A DNA stretch of 60,954 nucleotides from Methanobrevibacter thaueri (GTDB taxonomy: Archaea; Methanobacteriota; Methanobacteria; Methanobacteriales; Methanobacteriaceae): contig SUTL01000002.1 in NCBI GenBank assembly GCA_015062925.1, positions 1-60,954 on the forward strand, given 5' to 3'. The translations under genes and the position numbers were made by a program. A model generated the notes under the pieces. That model was not told the origin of the DNA. It was given only the letters and a program-made list of their open reading frames with translations, and did not search any database. Of this stretch, positions 1-8,076 are shown piece after piece (the first letter of the stretch is position 1; each line of letters begins with the position of its first letter).

Positions 1-128
1 TGTTTGTGTCTGTGTTGTTGTTTGTTTCGTTGTTTGTTGTGTTTGTGTCTGTGTTGTTGTTTGTTTCGTTGTTTGTTTCGTTGTTTGTTGTGTTTGTGTC
101 TGTGTTGTTGTTTGTTTCGTTATTTTCT
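1..128 (-). repeat. 39-bp (13-aa) repeats encoding NNNTDTNTTNNET, with one NNET-extended unit
   Basis: The tgtttgtgtctgtg motif recurs at positions 1, 40 and 91. Confidence 0.8.
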
Positions 129-391
129 GTTGTTTCATTTTCATCAGTTTGGTTACCTGATGTTTCGTTGTTATTTTGGTCATGGTTGGTTTCATTATCT
201 GACCCGTTATCATCTGTAGTTTGGTTATCATTACCATTTTTTATGGGTTCGATAGTTTGATCATTACCAATTATGTCATTTCCATCATCATAGTGTCCTA
301 ATGTTTGGTTATCAAAATTACTTGCTGAAACCATAGAACAGGTCATGAAAAATAAAATTAGTAATGAAATAATTTTTATATTAATTTTCAT
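1..391 (-). CDS. Adhesin-like secreted protein, N-terminal part only (runs off the left edge); signal peptide then Asn/Thr/Asp-rich repeats
   Basis: Minus-strand reading from ATG at 391: MKINIKIISLLILFFMTCSMVSASNFDNQTLGHYDDG...NETNNNTDTNTTNNETNN; open to position 1. The signal peptide resembles those of the two adhesins at 4394 and 6965. Absent from the ORF track because it has no stop in the window. Confidence 0.85.
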   Translation of the reverse strand, partial: MKINIKIISLLILFFMTCSMVSASNFDNQTLGHYDDGNDIIGNDQTIEPIKNGNDNQTTDDNGSDNETNHDQNNNETSGNQTDENETTENNETNNNTDTNTTNNETNNETNNNTDTNTTNNETNNNTDTN

Positions 392-837
392 TTACTCACC
401 AAAATTATTATTTTTTTCAGATTACAATTATTTATTTGCCTTTTCCTTATTAAGGTTATGGTATTTTTTAATGGATTAAAACAGGTTTAATTTTAATATA
501 ACTTATTAAACTTACTTATTTTTTCAATTTATTTTGTATGTTTTCTCAAATTTTTATAATGTAGTTCAATATTTCATCTATTTTGATTTTAATACAAAAA
601 TATTAATGTTATCATAACTAAGAATGTATGATGTTTATTAACTAAATTTAACATTAATTGAGGTTTTAATGTTAAATTTCATGTAATTTCAGTCGATTAA
701 CATAAAATTAACACAAATTCAATATTTAAAATCAGTTTTTGAGTATTTTCTGTAAATTTTTAAAAATTTCATTCAAATTTTTTTAGGTGTGAAAATAGAT
801 TTGTTTTCAATAGAAAAAAAGTAAAATATAATGTGCA

Positions 838-1923
838 TCATTGCTTAACTCTGCATTGCACACTTGTATCTGAAATGAATCCCCAAGGTTGTTCTTTGAC
901 TATTTCAAATTCATAGCCCAAATCTAAATCTGCAACCCATGGGATAATGCCCATAAAGTCTGAAATCTTATGATAAATGCTTATGCTCAATATTGGTTTC
1001 TGGGTTTTGATTGTATTTAATGCACCGTTAAGCAAATCCATTTCACCGCCTTCTACATCGATGGTGATAAAACCAACATTCAGGTCATTTTCTTCAACAA
1101 ATTTGTCTACGGTTGTTTCCTCAACTTTTAATTCAGTGTCATATTTTCGGGCATTTTTATCACTGGTAATTCCCTGAACATTAGTTCCTGAAAGATATAA
1201 TGTTTGGATGCCTTCCTTGTTTCCAAGAGATTTTTTAACAGGAATCACATTGTTTATATTATTGTCTTTGATATTTTTATTCAACAGTTCAAATGACTCG
1301 TCAAACGGTTCAAAGGCATAGACATTGCCTGTAGTGTATTTTGCCAGAGGTATTGATGTATCTCCGGTAAAAGCCCCTGCATCTATGATGTCTTTGTCCT
1401 TTAAAAATTCTGCATCAGCATCATTCAGGTTCAAGTCGACAAACGGGTGGAGGTTGTATCCTCCGGTGAATTTGTATTCTCCAACTTGATTTTCTGATGT
1501 GTGTGCTAGTTTATAGTCCCAGTATTTTTTCTGGTCTGCTAGTTCCTGTTTTGAATACATTGTTTCTTGAGTGACGATATTTGATGCAACACTTCTGATA
1601 TAAAGCCATTTAAAAAAGTATTTTGACTCTGAATCCAAATGTTGGGTGATGTTTTTAAATTTATCTTCAAAATCTTCTTGGAAATAATAATCCACATATG
1701 CATAACCGCAGAATCCGCTTGGTCTCGCATATAACTCTCTGAATTTTTCCCTTAAAGTCATATTTTTAACTTTATCTAATTCATTAGTTAATGTGGTGTT
1801 CTTGTTTTGTGTTGTTTTCAATTCTTTTTTAAGGTTTTCGATTTCCTTAACCAATGAATCATTTTTTTCTTTATAATAATTGTAAGAATTACTTTTAGAT
1901 AAAATTTTTTCTTTAAAAGTCAT
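838..1923 (-). CDS. FkbM-family methyltransferase with N-terminal coiled coil
   Basis: DAGAFTGDTSIPLAKYTTGNVYAFEPF (SAM-binding), FITIDVEGGEMDLLNGA, PILSISIYH. Start set to the internal ATG at 1923, preceded by GAGTGAT; the ORF track starts at 1932. Confidence 0.85.
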   Translation of the reverse strand: MTFKEKILSKSNSYNYYKEKNDSLVKEIENLKKELKTTQNKNTTLTNELDKVKNMTLREKFRELYARPSGFCGYAYVDYYFQEDFEDKFKNITQHLDSESKYFFKWLYIRSVASNIVTQETMYSKQELADQKKYWDYKLAHTSENQVGEYKFTGGYNLHPFVDLNLNDADAEFLKDKDIIDAGAFTGDTSIPLAKYTTGNVYAFEPFDESFELLNKNIKDNNINNVIPVKKSLGNKEGIQTLYLSGTNVQGITSDKNARKYDTELKVEETTVDKFVEENDLNVGFITIDVEGGEMDLLNGALNTIKTQKPILSISIYHKISDFMGIIPWVADLDLGYEFEIVKEQPWGFISDTSVQCRVKQ

Positions 1924-1999
1924 TATAATCACTCAATAATTACATTTTTGGCGATTATAATATATATAAATTTGAGTTGAATTTATCTGTGGAGTTCTA

Positions 2000-2035
2000 A
2001 AAAAAATAAAAATAGAGCATCAATTAAATGATGCT
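2000..2035 (-). terminator. Intrinsic-like terminator of the 2034 adhesin gene
   Basis: Stem AGCATC (2016-2021)/GATGCT (2030-2035) followed, in minus-strand orientation, by ATTTTTATTTTTTTT. Confidence 0.5.
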
Positions 2036-4394
2036 ATGCTTTAACGATAATTTTTCCGGATTTACTGACTGATGCATAAGTCTTGTCTCCGGCATATTTG
2101 ACAGTGTATTTGAATGTTTTGGCACTGGTTAGTTTGACTGTAAGTGTTACCTTACCTTTGGAGTTTGTAGTTCCCTTATATGTTTTACCATTGACTTTTA
2201 AAGTTACTTTTTTCTTACTTAAAGCTTTTTTGGCAGTGCTTGATTTAAGTGTAATTGTTACTGTCTTTTTATCGGATATTTTGAAGGTTTTCTTAGGAGC
2301 TGTAATCTTTGTTTTTACTTTTGTAATGTAAAACTTGGAAGATTTGGATGTGCTCTTATATAAATTGGCTCCACTGAACTTGGCTTTTACTTTATATTTT
2401 TTGATGGTCTTGTAGGATACTGTTTTACTTACTTGTCCTTTCTTATTTGTTTTTAAATAATAAGAATGTCCATTAATTGTAAGGGTTACGTATCTGTTTG
2501 CCATAGGGTCATTGTCTGAATCAAGCAGTGTTGCAGTTATCTTTTTACTTTTTGTATTGAATTCAATGTATTTTACTGGAATTGAGAAATGGGTTGGTTC
2601 ATTGTATTTGTTCCATTTTACCTGTGCATTTTTGTTACTGTTTTTAAATTTATTTGAACTGAGTTTATAATAGTTACCGGTTCCAAAAATACTTTTTCCG
2701 GTTTTAGCGCTGTTTTTTGAAAAGGTATTCTTTTTGACAGTTGCCTTATTACCGAAGAATCTTACTGCACCACCATTGTCTTTAGCGGTATTTGATGTGA
2801 ATTTGTTGCTTGAAAGAGTAACGTATTTTCCTTCAACGTAAGCTGCTCCACCACTGGATTTCGCACTGTTTTTAGTAAATGTATTGCCTGTGATTTTAGC
2901 GCTTCTGCTTTTAATCTGAAGACCTCCACCGATAGTTCCTGCGGAGTTTGATGTGAATTTGTTATTTTTAACGGTATTTGATTTGCCGCTAATGTAGAAT
3001 CCTCCACCACTGCTTCCTGATTTACATTTGGTTACGGTGTTTCCTGTGAATTTACTGTTTGTACATTCACAATACATTGCTCCACCACTGGTTCCTGCTG
3101 TATTTGATGTGAATTCATTATTGGAAAATACATTATTTTTACCGTGGATGTTGATTCCTCCACCTGCGAGGTTTTTAGCTGTATTTCCTGTAAGTACGTT
3201 GTTTTTGATGGTTGTACTGTTACCCATAATGTACATTCCACCACCACTGGTTCCTGCAGTGTTGTCTTTAAGGGTATTTTTAGATATTGTACCTGTTACT
3301 GTTATTGCACCGTTAATTCTCATTCCTCCACCTAGTATTCCGGCTTCATTTCTTAGGAATGTGTTGTTGGTGATTGTACCGTATCTGCAGTTCATACCTA
3401 ATCCACCACCGTATTCAGTTACTTTATTTTCGATGAATATGTTGTTTTTAGCTGTTAGATAGTATCCGTCGGTATCTACGATTAGTCCTTCAAAGTCTAA
3501 TCCCCCACCGTCACGGAATGCATAATTTTCTTTGAAATAACAGTCTGATACTGTGTTGTGGTGTCCTAAAACACATGCTCCTCCACCAAGGAACTCTTCT
3601 GCACGGTTTTCAAGGAACCTGTTGTGGGTCACTGTCAAATGTTCTCCTTCAATACGGAATCCTCCACCGGTATATTGCGCAGTATTTTTTGTAAAGTTAT
3701 TGTAATTTATTTTAACGTTATCTCCTACAATGTACATTCCACCACCAAGTTTTCCAGTAGCTTGGTTGCTTGTAAATACATTATATTCAATTTTATGATT
3801 GTCTCCTCTAAGAAGGATTGCACCACCACTTGATCCTGCAGTATTCTTGTTGAAAGTATTGTGGCTTATGGTAGAACTATTTCTTGGCATATATATTGCT
3901 CCACCTGAATCTTTTGCAGAATTGCTTGTGAAGACACAATTTTTAACAGTTAAATTTTTACCTGTACAAATGATTGCACCACCATTTTCAGCAGTGTAAC
4001 CATTGGAGAATTTAACATTGTCAATAACAACATTATCTGCTGTGATAGTTAAAATTCTACCAGTTTTTTTACCATCTAATGTGTATCCATTACCATTAAG
4101 GGTTATTTGTTTATCAATAACGACTCCATTTTTATCAAAATCGCTATTGTAGTCGTAGTTACTATCTAAACTAATTTTTCCTCCTTGGGATGTATTTGTA
4201 ATTTCACTTTGTAAATCAGTAAATGTTTTAGTTTCAGAAGCACTAACAACTTCATTATCAGTTATTCCAACAATATCAGTATTATCTTCTGATATGCTCA
4301 TCGTTTGGTTATCATCACTTTGTGCTGATACGATTGAACATGATAAGAAGAATAATATTAATAATAATGAAATAACTTTTATATTTAATTTCAT
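2034..4394 (-). CDS. Adhesin-like protein: signal peptide, right-handed parallel beta-helix, C-terminal Lys-rich Ig-like domain
   Basis: Repeated 'NxFtxNtAxxxGGaxyxxG' coils; N-cap TFTDLQSEI...IDKQITLNGNGYTLDGKKTGRILTI; C-terminal VTLKVNGKTYKGTTNSKGKVTLTVKLTSAKTFKYTVKYAGDKTY. ATG at 4394 is preceded by GGAGG; the ORF-track start at 4409 overlaps that Shine-Dalgarno. Confidence 0.9.
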   Translation of the reverse strand: MKLNIKVISLLLILFFLSCSIVSAQSDDNQTMSISEDNTDIVGITDNEVVSASETKTFTDLQSEITNTSQGGKISLDSNYDYNSDFDKNGVVIDKQITLNGNGYTLDGKKTGRILTITADNVVIDNVKFSNGYTAENGGAIICTGKNLTVKNCVFTSNSAKDSGGAIYMPRNSSTISHNTFNKNTAGSSGGAILLRGDNHKIEYNVFTSNQATGKLGGGMYIVGDNVKINYNNFTKNTAQYTGGGFRIEGEHLTVTHNRFLENRAEEFLGGGACVLGHHNTVSDCYFKENYAFRDGGGLDFEGLIVDTDGYYLTAKNNIFIENKVTEYGGGLGMNCRYGTITNNTFLRNEAGILGGGMRINGAITVTGTISKNTLKDNTAGTSGGGMYIMGNSTTIKNNVLTGNTAKNLAGGGINIHGKNNVFSNNEFTSNTAGTSGGAMYCECTNSKFTGNTVTKCKSGSSGGGFYISGKSNTVKNNKFTSNSAGTIGGGLQIKSRSAKITGNTFTKNSAKSSGGAAYVEGKYVTLSSNKFTSNTAKDNGGAVRFFGNKATVKKNTFSKNSAKTGKSIFGTGNYYKLSSNKFKNSNKNAQVKWNKYNEPTHFSIPVKYIEFNTKSKKITATLLDSDNDPMANRYVTLTINGHSYYLKTNKKGQVSKTVSYKTIKKYKVKAKFSGANLYKSTSKSSKFYITKVKTKITAPKKTFKISDKKTVTITLKSSTAKKALSKKKVTLKVNGKTYKGTTNSKGKVTLTVKLTSAKTFKYTVKYAGDKTYASVSKSGKIIVKA

Positions 4395-4651
4395 TATATT
4401 AACCTCCATAATAATGTAATTTATTTATTACATTTTGTTTATATTTGGTTCGATATTATATTTGAAATCCTTTAATATAATAGTTTTTTGGTTAAAATAG
4501 GTTTTTTTGGAGGGAAAAAATGACATAAACTCATTTTTTAGATATTTTGAAAATAGTTTTAAATTAATTAAATCATCATTAGACAATATTGACTTAATTT
4601 TTTTATAAGTTTATTATTATTAAATGGTAATGTTTTAAAAAGAAAAAGGAA

Positions 4652-4670
4652 AACTGCCGATTTGGCAGTT
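4652..4670 (-). terminator. Intrinsic-like terminator of the 4683 adhesin gene
   Basis: 7-bp stem AACTGCC(4652-4658)/GGCAGTT(4664-4670), then minus-strand TTCCTTTTTCTTTTT. Confidence 0.6.
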
Positions 4671-4682
4671 AATTTATTGATT

Positions 4683-6965
4683 TTATTTAATAACTACTTT
4701 AACAGTTTTTGAAACTGCTTTGTAGGTTTTATCTCCTGCAAAACTGGCTTTAACTTTAAAAGTGCCTTTTTTAGTTAATTTTAGGTTTACAGTTGCAACA
4801 CCTTTTTTATTGGTTTTGGCAGTGTATTTTTTACCGTTAACTTTGAAAGTAATTTTTTTACTTTTTATTGCTTTTCCGGCTGAAGTTTTAAGGGTAAATG
4901 AAACTTTTTTAGATTTTGCAGATTTTTTGAAAGTTTTCTTAGCCATTTTGACTTTAGGTTTGTCTTTGTTAACAGTTATTTTTGCAGTATCGAATTTTGC
5001 AGATTCGGTAGTGTCATCTCCTGCATAGTTAACTGAAACAGCATATGAACCTGAGGTTTTTAAAGTTGGTGTAACAGTTGCAATACCTTTCGCATCAGTT
5101 TTTGCAGTTAAAGTTTTACCGTTAATTGTGAATGTTAATTCTTTATCTGAAAGTACATTTCCGTCAGCATCTTTTAAGGTAGCTGTGACTTTTTTACTTG
5201 CTACAAGAATGTTGTAAGTAGTATCTTTTGCGGAAATAATTGTTTCAGTTTTTCCAGTGTCAACATCTGCAGTGAAATTGTTTCCAACAAATTGTGGATT
5301 TTGATTCCATTTTAATGTTCCATCAGTTTTTTTAGCATCAATGAATGTATTTTTAGTAACTGTTGGGTTTGATCCATCACCATAAATTGCAGTTCCTTCT
5401 TTACCAGCAGTATTTTTTTCAAAGTAATTATTTTGTATGTTTGCATTAGCACCTGAAACTCTTAAAGCACCTGCACGATTGCCTGCAATATTGTTAGTTG
5501 CTTCATTATCAGTAAATTTGGCATTGTCTCCTTCTAAATAAACTGCTCCACCATTGTTTCCATTATTTTTATTGAAAGTATTTTTGGTTATAGTTGCTTT
5601 TGCTCCTTTTAAAAAGATTGCTCCTCCAAGTTTTCCCGCAGTATTCTCATTGATTTTATTTTCACTTATTGTTGCAGAAGCTCCTTGTAAGTATATTGCA
5701 CCACCAGCTTGTTTTGATGTTGCTTTTGTGATTGTATTTTCAGTAATTTTGGCATTATCTCCTTCTAAATAAACTGCTCCACCACTTTCAGCACTAGTTT
5801 CGGCAATTTCATTATTTGAAATAATGGCATTATTACCTTTTATGTTTATAGTTCCACCAGCACTATTTTCCGCTTTGTTGTTGGCGAATTTATTGTTGGT
5901 GAATTTTGCATCAGTGTCTTCAATATAAATTGCACCCCCAGCTCTATAAGCAGTATTGTCTGTGAATGTGTTATTGTCAAAGTTGTTGTTTTGCTCTCCG
6001 TTAACTCTTACCGCACCACCAAGACCACAATTGGTTTTTTCAGCATCACTGTATATTGCTTTGTTTTTTGTAAAAACATTGTTGATTACAGTTGCATCTT
6101 TGGCATTTAAACCGAGAGCTCCTCCAAATACAGCAGTATTACTTGTAAATGTACAGTCTTTAACAGTATTTTTGGAACCTTTGGTTCCAACTTCTGTTCC
6201 TTCCATATCCAATGCTCCACCATCACGACCTGCAACATTATTTGTGAATGTACAAGTTGTAACCGTATTTCCGTCACCAAAAATGGCTAAGGCACCGCCT
6301 AATGATGATTTTGCTTCATTCTCATCGAAAACACAGTTTGAAACTGTTACTTTATTACCAATTATATATGCTGCTCCACCACTAGATTTTGCAGTGTTTC
6401 CAGTAAATGTACAATCACTTATTTTTACATTATTGCCTTCAATGTAAAGTGCTCCGCCCGTATTACTATTAATTTTATTGTTGGTGAATGTACAATTTGT
6501 AATTGTAATTGTAGCTACTTTACTGAATATCGCTCCTCCGGCACCTTCAATATTACCATTAACGAAATTAATGTTTTTGAAAGTGGCTGATTTAACTGTA
6601 TTTGGGTTTACATAAAATATTCTTGCTTTATTTTTTGCATCAATAGTATTTCCATTTCCATCAATGGTTAAATCTACATCAATAGAAATTTGGGATCTGG
6701 TATAATCACTGTCATAAGCGTAATCTTTATCTAATGTTATTGTATCTCCTGATTTGGAATTCCACATTATATTTTGAAGTTCGGTAAATGTTCCTTGTTC
6801 ACCATCTTTTAAATTATCTTCAGATACCTCATCAATTGTTATTTCATCATTATCATCTGCTGTTTCTGCAATCGTTTGATTTTCATCGTTTGCTGCGGAA
6901 ACTGCAGCTATTGAGATTACAAACAGTATTAATAATAATGAGATAATTTTGTAATTTATCTTCAT
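4683..6965 (-). CDS. Adhesin-like protein: signal peptide, beta-helix, two C-terminal Ig-like domains, the last very Lys-rich
   Basis: MKINYKIISLLLILFVISIAAVSAAN; TFTELQNIM..IDGNGNTIDAKNKARIFYV N-cap; GGA-x-Y coils; C-terminal ITFKVNGKKYTAKTNKKGVATVNLKLTKKGTFKVKASFAGDKTYKAVSKTVKVVIK. Confidence 0.9.
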   Translation of the reverse strand: MKINYKIISLLLILFVISIAAVSAANDENQTIAETADDNDEITIDEVSEDNLKDGEQGTFTELQNIMWNSKSGDTITLDKDYAYDSDYTRSQISIDVDLTIDGNGNTIDAKNKARIFYVNPNTVKSATFKNINFVNGNIEGAGGAIFSKVATITITNCTFTNNKINSNTGGALYIEGNNVKISDCTFTGNTAKSSGGAAYIIGNKVTVSNCVFDENEAKSSLGGALAIFGDGNTVTTCTFTNNVAGRDGGALDMEGTEVGTKGSKNTVKDCTFTSNTAVFGGALGLNAKDATVINNVFTKNKAIYSDAEKTNCGLGGAVRVNGEQNNNFDNNTFTDNTAYRAGGAIYIEDTDAKFTNNKFANNKAENSAGGTINIKGNNAIISNNEIAETSAESGGAVYLEGDNAKITENTITKATSKQAGGAIYLQGASATISENKINENTAGKLGGAIFLKGAKATITKNTFNKNNGNNGGAVYLEGDNAKFTDNEATNNIAGNRAGALRVSGANANIQNNYFEKNTAGKEGTAIYGDGSNPTVTKNTFIDAKKTDGTLKWNQNPQFVGNNFTADVDTGKTETIISAKDTTYNILVASKKVTATLKDADGNVLSDKELTFTINGKTLTAKTDAKGIATVTPTLKTSGSYAVSVNYAGDDTTESAKFDTAKITVNKDKPKVKMAKKTFKKSAKSKKVSFTLKTSAGKAIKSKKITFKVNGKKYTAKTNKKGVATVNLKLTKKGTFKVKASFAGDKTYKAVSKTVKVVIK

Positions 6966-7250
6966 ATTTTCCTCCTCAATTAATTATATAACATTTATAT
7001 ATTTTTTGTTGGAGATATATAATAGTTTATATAATTTTATTATATTAACTTCAAAATTTTATCATGTTTAACTGTAAAATAATCAATTTTTCAGTTAATG
7101 ATTGTAAAAAATTTATTTTTATTTAATATTATTGAATATTTTTATATTTTTATAATTCTAAATTTTCTTTTGAAATGGTTGTTTAAATAAATATAAATAT
7201 TTTGCAAATTAGATATTATTAATAATTTTAAAAAAATGAGGGAGTATTTT

Positions 7251-8066
7251 ATGGAATCCATTAAAGATGTAACTGATATTGGAAAGTTGGCTGATAATCA
7301 AATTTTAGGAAATTTCGAACTGACAAACTCTGAAATCAAATTTTACGGTGCAAACAACATATTGTACTGTGAAGACAATATTGTTTTAAAAAATTCAGAC
7401 ATTTCCTTTGTCGGAAGCAATTCGATAGTATATTTGTCACACACTCAATACGGCGATTACAACATGCTGAACATTATTGTTAGAAATGATTCAACTATTT
7501 TCATTGGAAGGGACAACCAGGTTGGAACACAGCTTCAAATAAATATTCAGGAGCATCAAAATCTTATCATTGGTGATGATGGGATTATCGGAAACAGCAT
7601 CAACATAAGAACCTGTGATACAATACCTGTCTATGAAGTCAGCTCAAAGGAAAGGGTCAATTTCTCTGAAAGTGTATTTATCGGAGACCATGTATGGCTT
7701 GATCACTTTTCATACATTTCAAGAGGTGCAAAAATAGGTTCTGGGGCTATTGTGGGTGTTCACACATTTGTTCCACCAAATACAAGTGTAAAATCAAATA
7801 ATAATGTAATCGGCAATCCTGCACAGGTCACTGGTAATGATGTATTTTTCACTAAGGACTTCACAGGTTCTTATAATGCAGAAGATACACTTAATTTTTC
7901 ATCATATAAAAGCGATGTGTTCTGTTTCCATCCGGAAGGTGAGGAGACTTTGGATTTGAATCAGATTGATGGAATTATCAAGGATTTAACAGTTGATGAC
8001 AGATTGGAATTCATTCAAAAATTATTCATAAGAAACAAACGCAGAAATAGATTCTCAATTAAATAG
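7251..8066 (+). CDS. Left-handed beta-helix (hexapeptide) acyltransferase-like protein
   Basis: VFIGDHVWLDHFSYISRGAKIGSGAIVGVHTFVPPNTSVKSNNNVIGNPAQV. ATG 7251 follows GAGGGAG; the ORF-track ATG at 7236 overlaps the ribosome-binding site. Confidence 0.75.
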   Translation: MESIKDVTDIGKLADNQILGNFELTNSEIKFYGANNILYCEDNIVLKNSDISFVGSNSIVYLSHTQYGDYNMLNIIVRNDSTIFIGRDNQVGTQLQINIQEHQNLIIGDDGIIGNSINIRTCDTIPVYEVSSKERVNFSESVFIGDHVWLDHFSYISRGAKIGSGAIVGVHTFVPPNTSVKSNNNVIGNPAQVTGNDVFFTKDFTGSYNAEDTLNFSSYKSDVFCFHPEGEETLDLNQIDGIIKDLTVDDRLEFIQKLFIRNKRRNRFSIK

Positions 8067-8076
8067 GGTAATTTAA

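Noticed and set aside
4-260. Forward Cys/Leu/Val-rich ORFs (MCLCCCLFRC..., MSVLLFVSLF...)
   Set aside because: Antisense of the minus-strand Asn/Thr repeat of a genuine adhesin N-terminus; repetitive artefact.
2083-3999. Forward and alternate-frame ORFs within the 2034-4394 adhesin (e.g. 3028-3462, 144 aa)
   Set aside because: Shadow ORFs created by the repetitive GGA/Asn codons; no RBS or family motif.
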